Below are positions 48,321 to 56,838 of a stretch of 64,000 bases of DNA, in pieces; the stretch's first letter is position 1; each line of letters begins with the position of its first letter. This DNA is from CAYJLW01 sp964370965. Its GTDB lineage: Bacteria > Actinomycetota > Acidimicrobiia > UBA2766. The notes below the pieces were generated by a model, which was not told the DNA's origin, made no database searches, and saw only the letters and a program-made list of their open reading frames with translations. Where the stretch lies: the NCBI GenBank assembly GCA_964370965.1, contig CAYJLW010000010.1:1-64000 (forward strand), written 5' to 3'. Position numbers and translations under genes: made by a program.

Positions 48321-48422
48321 GCCGGCGCAGCGGGTGGCACGGCGTCGGGGGGCCCCAACGGGAGCGGAGTCCTCGAAGCGGACGTTGGGGGGAGACGCCG
48401 TGACAGGCCCCGCTGCGCCGGC
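48321..48422. terminator. 102-nt nested inverted repeat behind livF
   Basis: Three pairs of perfect arms are nested: GCCGGCGCAGCGGG/CCCGCTGCGCCGGC (48321-48334 with 48409-48422, 14 bp), CACGGCGTC/GACGCCGTG (48338-48346 with 48394-48402, 9 bp) and CCCCAACG/CGTTGGGG (48353-48360 with 48383-48390, 8 bp). They leave a 22-nt loop. It starts 12 bases past the livF stop, so it probably ends the liv operon, but its size is well beyond a simple intrinsic terminator and there is no T tract. Confidence 0.65.
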
Positions 48423-48434
48423 AGAAGCGCTCCC

Positions 48435-49226
48435 CTACGCGCCCAGATACGCCTCTTTCACCCGCGGGTCCGCGAGGAGTTCCCGGCCGGTGCCCTCCAT
48501 GGTGATCTGGCCGGTTTCGAGCACGTAGGCGCGGTCGGCGATCTCGAGCGCCTTGTTCGCCATCTGCTCCACGAGGAGGATGGTGGATCCTTCGCGGGCG
48601 AGTTCGGTGATGATGGCGAAGATCTCGTTCACGAGAAGGGGCGCGAGGCCCAGGGAGGGCTCGTCGAGGAGGAGGAAATGCGGGCGGCTCATGAGCGCCC
48701 GGCTGATGGCGAGCATCTGCTGCTCGCCGCCGGAGAGGAGTCCGGCGGGCCGGTTGCGCCTGTCCTTGAGCACAGGGAACCTCTCGTAGATGGCTTCGAG
48801 GTCGCCTTGGATGCGGCTGCGCTGGCGCCCGTAGCGACGGTAGGCGCCGAGGAGGAGGTTGTCCTCGACGGTGGAGGCACCGAAGATGCGCCGCCCCTCG
48901 GGCACATGGGCCATCCCGAGGGCGGCGATCTTGTGGGCGGGCAACTTCTCGACCGCGGCGCCCCGGAAGAAGACCAGGCCCTTCACGCTCTTGAGAAGCT
49001 CGGAGACCCCGGAGACGGTCTTCATCGTCGTGGACTTGCCGGCCCCGTTCGCCCCGATGATGACGACGACCTCGCCCTGGTCGACGTGGAAGGAGATGCC
49101 CTTCAGGGCGGCAGCCGCCCCGTAGTAGACCCAGAGGTCGCGCACTTCGAGGAAGTGCTCCGACGGTGCCTGCATCATCGCCTTGCGTTGCGTCTCGTCG
49201 AGGGGGACCGTCCGTTCCACCATCAT
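48435..49226 (-). CDS. livF: branched-chain amino-acid-type ABC transporter ATPase
   Basis: This 263-aa ATPase is of the LivF type and powers a liv (HAAT family) importer. It has Walker A GANGAGKSTTMKTVSG, signature LSGGEQQMLAISRAL, Walker B FLLLDEPSLGLAPLLVNE and the switch histidine replaced by Gln (LLVEQMANKAL), as is usual in LivF. The ATG at 49226 overlaps the stop of the livM-livG gene. It is the last gene of the minus-strand transporter operon and is followed by the large hairpin at 48321-48422. The cargo may be amino acids, but such systems also import amides, urea or aromatic acids. Confidence 0.95.
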   Translation of the reverse strand: MMVERTVPLDETQRKAMMQAPSEHFLEVRDLWVYYGAAAALKGISFHVDQGEVVVIIGANGAGKSTTMKTVSGVSELLKSVKGLVFFRGAAVEKLPAHKIAALGMAHVPEGRRIFGASTVEDNLLLGAYRRYGRQRSRIQGDLEAIYERFPVLKDRRNRPAGLLSGGEQQMLAISRALMSRPHFLLLDEPSLGLAPLLVNEIFAIITELAREGSTILLVEQMANKALEIADRAYVLETGQITMEGTGRELLADPRVKEAYLGA

Positions 49227-51433
49227 TCCGCCCCCAGGTAGGCCTCGATCACCCGAGGGTCGGCCTGCACTCGATCGGGCGTCCCTTCGGCGATCTTGCG
49301 TCCGTAGTCGAGCACGGTGATCATGTCGGAGATCCCCATGACGAGATCCATGTGGTGTTCGATGAGCAGCACGGTGACGCCGTGTTCGCGGATGTCCCGG
49401 ATGAGGTCGGTGAGCTCATGGGTCTCCTGCGGGTTCATGCCGGCGGCGGGTTCGTCGAGGAGGAGGAGATCGGGGTCGGCGGCAAGGGCGCGGGCGATCT
49501 CCAGCCTCCGCTGGTCCGCGAACGCGAGAGTGCCCGCCGGCTCCCAGGCCTTGTCCGCCAGGCCCACGTACTCCAGGAGCCCGTAGGCCCTCCTCAGCAC
49601 GTGCTTCTCCTCTTTCGTCCCCCAGGAGAAGAACAGTGATGTGACCAGGAGCGCCTTCGTGCGGGTGTGCATGCCCACCATGACGTTCTGGATCACGGTC
49701 ATCTGCCGCCACACTTGGAGGTTCTGGAACGTGCGGGTCATCCCGGACTTGGCCCGGTGATGACTCCTGTCGCTCGTGACATCCTTGCCGGCGAAGACCA
49801 CCCGACCCTCGTCTGCCTCGTAGAAGCCCGTGATGGTGTTGATCGTGGTCGTCTTGCCCGACCCGTTGGGGCCGATGAGGGAGTGGATGCTGCCCGGGCG
49901 CACCTCCATGTCGATGCTGTCGACGGCCCGGAGACCCCCGAAGACCTTGGACGTGCTCCGGAGCTCGAGGAGCGGCTTGTCGCCCCAGGACCGCGGGTCG
50001 TGCGCGGGGCGGGGAAGGCGGTCGGCATCGGTCGTCTCGGGGGGCCGGGGTCGGCGCAGCGCCTTGCCCTTCTTCACCGCCCGGAGGTCGAGGCGCCGCT
50101 TGAACTCGCGAATCTGGCCCACCGTACCGTTCGGGGCGCTGATCACGTTCCAGATCAGGATGGCACCGAAGACGATCCCGTAGATGCCGGTCACGGTGTC
50201 GAGCTTCGTGACCTTGAGGAAGAAGGGGAAGAGCACACCGAGACCCAGAGCGCCCACGACCGGGCCCGAAACGGTCCCGAGGCCGCCGAAGACGCACATG
50301 AAGACGAGGCTGAAGGACTGCAGGAACCCGAAGTTCGTCGAGGAGATGAACGAGTGGTTGGGGTCCTCGGCGTAGAGGGCGCCGGCGAGCGCCCCGAACG
50401 TGCCCGAGAGCGCGAAGGCGAGGACGCGGAAGCGGTAGACCGCCACTCCGCTCGCCCGGGCGGCGATGTCACTGTCGCGGATCGCCATCCAGGCCCTGCC
50501 CCAACGGGATCGGACCACGTTGATGGAGAGCAGCACCACGATGAGGAGGACGACGACACAGAAGTAGTAGAAACGGATGTGATAGGCCTCCTGGGAGGCG
50601 AAGCCCATGTCCACCTTGCCGGGGTCGGGATAGAGGCCGGGCAGGCGCTTCTGGGGAGCCACTCCTGTGGCGCCCCCGAAGAAGCTCGTGAAGATGAGCG
50701 TGAGGGGGCCGATGAGGCCCACGACGAGGAACGTCACGACGGACAGGTAGAAGCCCTTGAGGTGCACGCAGAACACGGCGACGACGGCGCCCATCGCCGC
50801 CCCCCAGCACAGGGCGATCGGGAGGGCGAGCCACGGGTCGAGCACCGGTCCGCCCAGCTTCACCATAACGTAGGCCCCCGCGGCCATGAATGCCGCGTTC
50901 CCGAGGGAGAGCATCCCCGTGTAGCCGGCCACGATGTTGAGACCCAGGGCGGCGACCCCGAACGTGATCGCCTCGATCATGCTCGTGACGAAGAACCGCC
51001 CCTGGCCGGACGCGGAGTACACGAAGTACGGGTAGGCGCCCAGAAGGGCAACGAGGCCGATCATGAGCACGCCGTACGTGAGGGTCCGGCGAGAGGGCCT
51101 GTAGGCGAGGGGGCCCGCGGGGGTGGCGAACTCCGGGGCGGCCGTCTCGACGTCGCCGAGCGTGTGCCCCGCAGCGTGCGCGGGGACCTCAGCGGGCGCC
51201 TCGGGGAGAGGCGCGGGGGGTGGGGGCGGGGGCGGCATCGGCGCCGCCGGCCTGCCCGAGGGCGGGGGCACCGGGCTCCCGCCGCCCGGTGGCGGGGCGA
51301 CGGGTGGCGGCCCCCCACCCGGTGGCGGCCCCGGCGGCGTGGGGGGGCGAGTGCCCCGCGGCGGGCCGCCCGGGGTGGGTGGGCGGGGGGGGGGGGTGGG
51401 GGGCTCGGCGCCGGGCGGCCCGGGGTGTGTCAT
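49223..51433 (-). CDS. livMG: fused ABC permease-ATPase (LivM-LivG) with proline-rich N-terminal extension
   Basis: This 736-aa single polypeptide joins the LivM permease and the LivG ATPase. Residues 1-110 are a Pro/Gly-rich tail. About 118-445 is the permease, with FGVAALGLNIVAGYTGMLSL and the EAA-like GVAVYRFRVLAFALSGTFGA. About 490-736 is the ATPase, with LIGPNGSGKTTTINTITGF, a degenerate signature LAFADQRRLEIARAL and LLLLDEPAAGMNPQE. The two are normally separate genes. A 12-nt poly-C tract lies 14 codons after the ATG at 51433. It overlaps livF at the 3' end and follows livH by a few bases. Confidence 0.93.
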   Translation of the reverse strand: MTHPGPPGAEPPTPPPRPPTPGGPPRGTRPPTPPGPPPGGGPPPVAPPPGGGSPVPPPSGRPAAPMPPPPPPPAPLPEAPAEVPAHAAGHTLGDVETAAPEFATPAGPLAYRPSRRTLTYGVLMIGLVALLGAYPYFVYSASGQGRFFVTSMIEAITFGVAALGLNIVAGYTGMLSLGNAAFMAAGAYVMVKLGGPVLDPWLALPIALCWGAAMGAVVAVFCVHLKGFYLSVVTFLVVGLIGPLTLIFTSFFGGATGVAPQKRLPGLYPDPGKVDMGFASQEAYHIRFYYFCVVVLLIVVLLSINVVRSRWGRAWMAIRDSDIAARASGVAVYRFRVLAFALSGTFGALAGALYAEDPNHSFISSTNFGFLQSFSLVFMCVFGGLGTVSGPVVGALGLGVLFPFFLKVTKLDTVTGIYGIVFGAILIWNVISAPNGTVGQIREFKRRLDLRAVKKGKALRRPRPPETTDADRLPRPAHDPRSWGDKPLLELRSTSKVFGGLRAVDSIDMEVRPGSIHSLIGPNGSGKTTTINTITGFYEADEGRVVFAGKDVTSDRSHHRAKSGMTRTFQNLQVWRQMTVIQNVMVGMHTRTKALLVTSLFFSWGTKEEKHVLRRAYGLLEYVGLADKAWEPAGTLAFADQRRLEIARALAADPDLLLLDEPAAGMNPQETHELTDLIRDIREHGVTVLLIEHHMDLVMGISDMITVLDYGRKIAEGTPDRVQADPRVIEAYLGAE
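51385..51396 (-). repeat. 12-nt homopolymer (C on the coding strand) near the livM-livG start
   Basis: Twelve consecutive G on the plus strand encode prolines at about codons 14-17 of the LivM-LivG fusion. Tracts of this length can slip, and a one-base change would put the whole permease-ATPase out of frame unless translation restarts downstream. Confidence 0.9.
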
Positions 51434-51437
51434 CTCC

Positions 51438-52337
51438 CTACACCTTCTCGATCTGGACCTTGCCGAAGATGCCCGACGGCTTCAGCGCCAGTACGGCGAG
51501 GAGGCCGGCGAAGATCACGAGGTCGGCGTAGCGGCCCCCATTGGGGATCAGCGTGGTGGTGACACCGGTGATGAACGCCACGGAGAACGCCCCGAAGATG
51601 GCCCCCCGCGTCGACCCCAGGCCGCCGAAGACCGCGGCGATGAGGGCGGCGAAGGAGAGCGTGATCGAGTTCTCGAGCTTCACGAAGAGCGTGGGGGCAA
51701 TCAGGACCGCCCCGACAGCGCCGAGGAGGCCGGCGATCGCGAAGGAGAGGACGACGATGAAGCCGGTGTTTATGCCCATGAGCGAGGCCGTGGAGCGATC
51801 CTGGCTCACAGCGCTGAACGCCCGCCCGAGCATGGTCCTCGTGAGGAGCAGCTCGATGCCCACCATGAGCCCCACGGCGAAGAGGATGAGGAGGATGTCA
51901 GAGGGGGTGATGGGGACGTCGAAGACACGGATCGCCTTGCCGCTCACGAGATTGGGGATCTTCTGGGGGTCCGCGCCGATGGCGTTCTTCACCGCGTCGG
52001 GGATGAACAGCGTCCCGAGAGCAAACGTGGTGATGATCCAGCCGATGTTCGTCGCCGGGTCGAAGCGCCCCAGCGGAGCCACGGCCACGAGGTCGATGAG
52101 GACCCCGAGAAGCGCTCCCAGGATCATCACGATGACGAACGCCGCCCAGATGGGGAGGCCGAAACGCTCGGGATCGGAGAGTTGGAAGGCGGCGTACCCG
52201 GCCGCCACGACGATGCCGCCCTGGGCGAAGTTCACGATCCGCGTGGTGGCGAACACGATGTTGATGCCCAGCGCGATGAGACCGATCGTGGCGCCCTGCG
52301 TGAGCGTGATCACGACGATCTGCACGATGTCGGTCAC
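51438..52337 (-). CDS. livH: branched-chain amino-acid-type ABC transporter permease
   Basis: This 299-aa LivH-type inner-membrane permease has about eight hydrophobic helices. It begins VTDIVQIVVITLTQGATIGL and contains TTRIVNFAQGGIVVAAGYAA, the LivH signature, and the cytoplasmic loop GRAFSAVSQDRSTASLMGIN that contacts the ATPase. The GTG at 52337 lies 44 bases past the first binding-protein gene. It would pair with the LivM half of the fusion. Confidence 0.94.
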   Translation of the reverse strand: MTDIVQIVVITLTQGATIGLIALGINIVFATTRIVNFAQGGIVVAAGYAAFQLSDPERFGLPIWAAFVIVMILGALLGVLIDLVAVAPLGRFDPATNIGWIITTFALGTLFIPDAVKNAIGADPQKIPNLVSGKAIRVFDVPITPSDILLILFAVGLMVGIELLLTRTMLGRAFSAVSQDRSTASLMGINTGFIVVLSFAIAGLLGAVGAVLIAPTLFVKLENSITLSFAALIAAVFGGLGSTRGAIFGAFSVAFITGVTTTLIPNGGRYADLVIFAGLLAVLALKPSGIFGKVQIEKV

Positions 52338-52381
52338 ATCACCTCCCTCGGTTCCTCCCAGCCTTCCCCGTCATCTCCGCC

Positions 52382-53857
52382 TCAGTGGACGGGGTTGTCC
52401 AGCGGGCACTGCGTGCCCCAGCCTTCGTCGACCACCTGCTTCATGACGTCCGGGTGCGACCGCTTGTTGGGTTCCAGTGTGGGGTTCACGAGTTGCGTGG
52501 GGCCGACGTAGCCCGGTGGGAAGACATCCTTCCATTCCCTGCCCAGCTTGTAGGTGTCGTTGGCCGGCTTGCCCCGCTCCAGCGTCACCAGGATGAGGTC
52601 GTCTGGCGTCTTGGAGAGGTGACTCTTCTTCGTGAACTCGAAGTCGATCGAGGAGAACTTCTGCTTCCCGGCCGTCTCGACCGCCTCGATCATCTTCTTG
52701 CGGTCGGTCCCCTTGGCGAGCTTCACGGCGTTGGCGATCACGTACATGGCGTCCGCCGGGGACTCCTCGCCCCCCGTGGGGAAGGTGTCGAGGTACTTCT
52801 TCATCCACTCACGGATCGCGAAGGTGGGGAGGTAGATGAGACCCCCGACGTGCCAGGCCGTGAGCGACCCCGCCTTCGCGGCCGCTCCCGCGAGCTCGGC
52901 CCACTTCTTGTCGCCCATGGCAGCCGGGGACCCCATGAGCTGCGGATTGCTCCCGGCCTTCGCCGGGCCGATCTCGGAGTAGGCCATGCCTGCGTCCGCG
53001 AGTTGCTTCACACAGTTCGCCGTGTCGCTGGCGACTCCCCACATCCACACCGACTGCGCTCCGCGCACACCGCTGATCTGGGAAGCGAACGAGGAGTTGT
53101 TGAGCGTGTAGCTGGTGATCTTCGATCCATCGAGACCGGCGTCCTTCATGGCCGTCTCGAACTTGTCCTTGGACGCGGCCGCCGTTGTGTTGTCGTAGAT
53201 GAGGCCGCAGCGCGCGTAGCCCCGATTGCTCTTGCAGTACTCCCCCAGGAGCTTCATGGCCCAGGAGTCCGGAACCAGGAACTGGAACACGGGCCGGAAG
53301 GCCTCGTCGTCGGGGTAGATCAGCTTGTCGTCGTACAGGTCGGCGAAGGCCGCCGTGATCATCAACTGGTCGACTGCGATGCGGTCCTTGATCTCCCGGA
53401 GACCCGCAGGCACGGCCCAGACGACACCGACGACGTCCTGCTGGCCGGCGAGGTCCTGGTAGGCCTTCACGATCTGGCCCACGTCGGCGGCGCTGATGTC
53501 CTTCTTGACGATTTCGACCTTGCGTCCGCCGATCCCACCGGTGGCGTTCACATGCTCCTTGGACGCCTGGAGGGAGCGCTCCGCTATGGCTCCGATGAAC
53601 GACCCCACGCCGGAGAAAGGTGCGATGACCCCGATCTTGAGCGTGTCCTTGCCCCCGCCGAAGCCCCCGCCGCCGTCGTCACCGCCGCCGCCGATGCCGC
53701 CACCGCCGCCCCCGCAAGCCGACAGCGCCGACGCCGACAGGAACGCTGCGGATGACGTCGTGAAACCGACCTTCAACATCCAGTCCATCAGGCGGCGCCG
53801 CGAGATCTCGCCGTCGCCCTGCCGCTCGATGAAATCCCGTTCACGGTCTTCGTTCAC
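52382..53857 (-). CDS. ABC transporter substrate-binding lipoprotein (Tat-type signal)
   Basis: This 491-aa liv-type binding protein has the type I periplasmic-binding fold. The N-terminus carries a twin-arginine-like SRRRLMDWM followed by a hydrophobic stretch ending in the lipobox LSAC, so it is probably exported folded and lipid-anchored. A glycine-rich spacer precedes KIGVIAPFSGVGSFIGAIAE. It is a close paralogue of the next gene upstream (53937-55409), sharing the N-terminal NEDRERDFIERQ and the C-terminal LDNP-H ending. The GTG at 53857 was chosen by alignment with that paralogue and has GGAG upstream. A TATAGT box in an inverted repeat lies at 53877-53900. Confidence 0.93.
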   Translation of the reverse strand: MNEDRERDFIERQGDGEISRRRLMDWMLKVGFTTSSAAFLSASALSACGGGGGGIGGGGDDGGGGFGGGKDTLKIGVIAPFSGVGSFIGAIAERSLQASKEHVNATGGIGGRKVEIVKKDISAADVGQIVKAYQDLAGQQDVVGVVWAVPAGLREIKDRIAVDQLMITAAFADLYDDKLIYPDDEAFRPVFQFLVPDSWAMKLLGEYCKSNRGYARCGLIYDNTTAAASKDKFETAMKDAGLDGSKITSYTLNNSSFASQISGVRGAQSVWMWGVASDTANCVKQLADAGMAYSEIGPAKAGSNPQLMGSPAAMGDKKWAELAGAAAKAGSLTAWHVGGLIYLPTFAIREWMKKYLDTFPTGGEESPADAMYVIANAVKLAKGTDRKKMIEAVETAGKQKFSSIDFEFTKKSHLSKTPDDLILVTLERGKPANDTYKLGREWKDVFPPGYVGPTQLVNPTLEPNKRSHPDVMKQVVDEGWGTQCPLDNPVH

Positions 53858-53876
53858 GCAATCCTCCCTCGGGTAA

Positions 53877-53900
53877 CGGCGCAACTATAGGTCTGCGCCG
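53877..53900 (-). promoter_or_regulatory. internal promoter in a palindrome before the binding-protein gene
   Basis: CGGCGCA and TGCGCCG (7-bp perfect arms, 10-nt spacer) enclose TATAGT on the minus strand (53884-53889), 27 bases upstream of the start at 53857. The layout is that of a -10 box covered by an operator. Confidence 0.45.
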
Positions 53901-53936
53901 ACGACGTTGCCGGGCACCCACCCGACAAGCTGAGCT

Positions 53937-55409
53937 TCAGTGGATGGGGTTGTCGAGGGCGCACTGCGTTCCCCAGCCGCCCTCGATGACCTCCTTCATG
54001 ACGTCAGGATGACGGCGCTTGTTCGCCTCGACGGTGGGATTCACGAGATGCGTGGGACCCACGTATCCGGCGGGGAAGACCTCCTTGAACTCCTTGCCCA
54101 GCTTGTACGTGCCGTTGGCGGGCTTCCCCCGTTCCAGCGTGACGATGATGAGGTCGTCCTTGGTCTTGGAGAGGTGGCTCTTCTTCGTGAACTCGAAGTC
54201 GATGGAGGAGAACGTCTGACGGCCGGCGCTCTCGACGGCCTCGATCATCTTCTTGCGGTCGAGGCTCCCTGCCCTCTTCACGGCGTTCGCCACGAGGTAC
54301 GAGGCGTCCGCCGGCGACTCCTCGCCCCCGGTCGGGAACGTGTCGAGGTACTTCTTCGCCCACGCACGGAACTTGAAGGACGGGAGGTAGATGAGGCCCC
54401 CGACGTGCCAGGCCGTGAGAGTCCCGGCCTTGGCGGCGGCCCCCGCGAGCTCCGCCCACTTCTTCTCCCCCAACGACGCGGGGGAGCCCATGAGCTGCGG
54501 GCCCGTCCCCGCCCTCGCCGAGTTCACGTCGACATACGCCATCCCCGAGTCCGCGAGCTGCTTCACGGCGTTCGCGGTGTCCGTCGCCAGACCCCACATC
54601 CAGACCGTCTGCGATCCCTTCACGGCCCCTATCTGCGACCCGAAGTTCGAGTTGTTCAGCGTGTAGCTGGCCACCTTCGAGCCGTCGATTCCCACGTTGC
54701 GGAACGCGTTCTGGATCCGGGCCTTCGCGACGTCGAAGAGCGTGCTGTCATAGATGATCCCGCCGCGGGCGTAGCCCCTGTTGTTCTTGGAGTAGTCGGC
54801 GAGCACCTCGGTTGCCCAGGTGTCGGGGATGAGGAACTGGAAGAAGGGCCGGAACGCCTCGTTGTCGGGGTAGAGGTCGCCGTCGTCGTAGAGGCCGGCA
54901 AAGGCCCCCGACAGGAGGATCTGGTCGACGACGATGCGGTCCTTGAGCTCACGGACCCCCCCGGGGATGCCCCACACGACGCCGGCGATGTCCTGGATGC
55001 CGGCGAGGTCCTGGTAGGCCTTCGTGACCTGGTTGGGATCGGCGGCGCTGATGTCCTTCTTGATGAACTCGATCTTCCGGCCGCCGATGCCCCCGGTGGC
55101 GTTCACGTGGGCCTTCGTGGCGTCGATCGCCCGGTCCACGATCGCCCCGATGAACGAGCCGATCCCCGAGAAGGACCCGATCACGCCGATCTTGATGGTG
55201 TCCTTGCCCTCGCCGAAGCTCCCGCCTCCGCCGTCGCCCCCGCCTCCGATGCCCTTCTTGCCGCCGCAGCCGTTGAGCGCCGACGCGGCGAGGAACCCGG
55301 CGGTGGACGTCCCGAAACCGACCTTCGCCATCCACTCCATGAGGCGCCGCCGTGAGATGTCCCTGTCGGTCTGGCGCTCGATGAAGTCCCGCTCACGGTC
55401 CTCGTTCAT
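53937..55409 (-). CDS. ABC transporter substrate-binding lipoprotein (Tat-type signal), tandem paralogue
   Basis: This 490-aa paralogue of the neighbouring binding protein has the same Tat-like SRRRLMEWMAKVGF, lipobox LNGC and Gly-rich spacer, then KIGVIGSFSGIGSFIGAIVD. Long stretches are shared with it (for example GGIGGRK, AGAAAKAG-LTAWHVGGLIYLP and KKYLDTFPTGGEESPAD), showing a tandem duplication. Ligand-facing segments differ more. The ATG at 55409 has GAGGAGG six bases upstream. The two proteins probably give one permease two related cargoes. Confidence 0.93.
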   Translation of the reverse strand: MNEDRERDFIERQTDRDISRRRLMEWMAKVGFGTSTAGFLAASALNGCGGKKGIGGGGDGGGGSFGEGKDTIKIGVIGSFSGIGSFIGAIVDRAIDATKAHVNATGGIGGRKIEFIKKDISAADPNQVTKAYQDLAGIQDIAGVVWGIPGGVRELKDRIVVDQILLSGAFAGLYDDGDLYPDNEAFRPFFQFLIPDTWATEVLADYSKNNRGYARGGIIYDSTLFDVAKARIQNAFRNVGIDGSKVASYTLNNSNFGSQIGAVKGSQTVWMWGLATDTANAVKQLADSGMAYVDVNSARAGTGPQLMGSPASLGEKKWAELAGAAAKAGTLTAWHVGGLIYLPSFKFRAWAKKYLDTFPTGGEESPADASYLVANAVKRAGSLDRKKMIEAVESAGRQTFSSIDFEFTKKSHLSKTKDDLIIVTLERGKPANGTYKLGKEFKEVFPAGYVGPTHLVNPTVEANKRRHPDVMKEVIEGGWGTQCALDNPIH

Positions 55410-55486
55410 GGATGCCTCCTCATGGCGTCGACGTGCTGCGTGGGTGGGCAAACACACGGACTTCGTGTCCGCAGGGAACGGCTACC

Positions 55487-56812
55487 TCACTCGAACGGGT
55501 CCTTGCCCTTCAGGTTCGGCGCCGTCCCGGGCACGGCGACAAAGAACCCACCCTGGCTCTTCACGTCCGGGAACTGCTGGCCGACGTAGGTGTCGGCGGC
55601 GTCGGGTTCGCGGTTGTACGCGACGATCGCGTAGTCCGACGGCGTCACCCCGAGGCGGTCCTTGAACGAGTACTCGGCCGCCATCCCGCGCAACGTGAGG
55701 CCGTCGAGGGCGTCCATGACGTCGCCCGGGTCGCTGCCCCCCTTCTCGGCGGCCGCTACGGCCAAGAGGCCCGCGTCACAGGAGATGAGGTCGGCAACCG
55801 AGAGATCGGCCGAGGCCTGCCCTCCCGACTTCTTGCGCACCTTGTAGAACTCCTTCACGGCGGGAGTGGGGTCCCACGGCCCCCCGGCGATGCCCGTCGA
55901 GAGGGTTCCGTTGCGTACCGGGGGCGTGAGCTGGTTGATGTCCTGGGTTCCGAGCGCGGGGACCGCCATGCGGGGGGCGACCATCATCTGGCTGCCGAGG
56001 CCGGCCACGAACCAGGACTGGATCACCCGGAACCCCTGCGTGGCGTCCGCCCACACGAACACCGTCTGGGCGGCGGCGTCACCCGTGGACTTCACCTTCG
56101 CCCGCAGGTCTGCGTCGGCGACCCCGAAAGGGACGTCGGCCACGGGGGCAAGGCCTTCGGTGGCGAGCGCCTGCAGCATGTAGTTGTGCCCCGCCTGACC
56201 GTAGGTCGTGTCCTGGTCCCACATGAGAGCGAAGCGGGTGTAGTTGCGCTCCTTCGTGGCGAACTTCACGAGCTTCTCGGCCACCTGCGGATCCTGCAGG
56301 GCTATGGAGAAGGCGTTCGGGTTGTTCGCCAGGAGGGCCGGGTTGCCGTCGTACACGACGATCACGGGCACACCCTGGGCGGCGGCAGCCTTGATCCCGG
56401 CGTCGACCTGGTCCCCCACCGATCCGTAGACGATCACCCCGGCGCCGTCGGCGATGAGGTTGTTCACGGCCTGCACGGCCCCCGCCGGGTCGCCGTTGTC
56501 GTCCTCTACGCGCACCCCGACCTTGTCTCCCACGAGGAAAGGGACCACCTGTGTGCCGTTCGCGAGGGTCTGGAAATCCTTGCCGGGGCCTGCAGATGAG
56601 ATCACGAGGCCGATCACCAGATTCTGGCGCAGCTTCGTGCCCCACTTCGGGGGTGCCGGGTCCTTCGGCGGCGGGCGGCGGTCGCCCGTGTTCGAGCCCC
56701 CCACGTCGCGCGCCCCCGCCGCGCTCTTGGACTCACTGCCCCGGGAGCAGCCCGAGGCCAAGAGCGCCAGCACCGCCAGCGCTGCGAGGACGGTCCGGAG
56801 TCTGCGTCGCAC
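55487..56812 (-). CDS. ABC transporter substrate-binding lipoprotein
   Basis: This 441-aa binding protein of the liv type is clearly different from the two downstream copies. It has a Sec-type lipoprotein signal (VRRRLRTVLAALAVLALLAS then GC), a charged proline-rich spacer and a binding fold beginning LVIGLVISSAGPGKDFQTL. Repeated segments such as NNLIADGAGVIVYGSVGDQ fit the type I periplasmic fold. The GTG at 56812 has AGGGGG four bases upstream. It lies between the large secreted protein and the paralogous binding proteins. Confidence 0.9.
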   Translation of the reverse strand: MRRRLRTVLAALAVLALLASGCSRGSESKSAAGARDVGGSNTGDRRPPPKDPAPPKWGTKLRQNLVIGLVISSAGPGKDFQTLANGTQVVPFLVGDKVGVRVEDDNGDPAGAVQAVNNLIADGAGVIVYGSVGDQVDAGIKAAAAQGVPVIVVYDGNPALLANNPNAFSIALQDPQVAEKLVKFATKERNYTRFALMWDQDTTYGQAGHNYMLQALATEGLAPVADVPFGVADADLRAKVKSTGDAAAQTVFVWADATQGFRVIQSWFVAGLGSQMMVAPRMAVPALGTQDINQLTPPVRNGTLSTGIAGGPWDPTPAVKEFYKVRKKSGGQASADLSVADLISCDAGLLAVAAAEKGGSDPGDVMDALDGLTLRGMAAEYSFKDRLGVTPSDYAIVAYNREPDAADTYVGQQFPDVKSQGGFFVAVPGTAPNLKGKDPFE

Positions 56813-56838
56813 GTCGCCCCCTCTCACGTCCCGCACCC

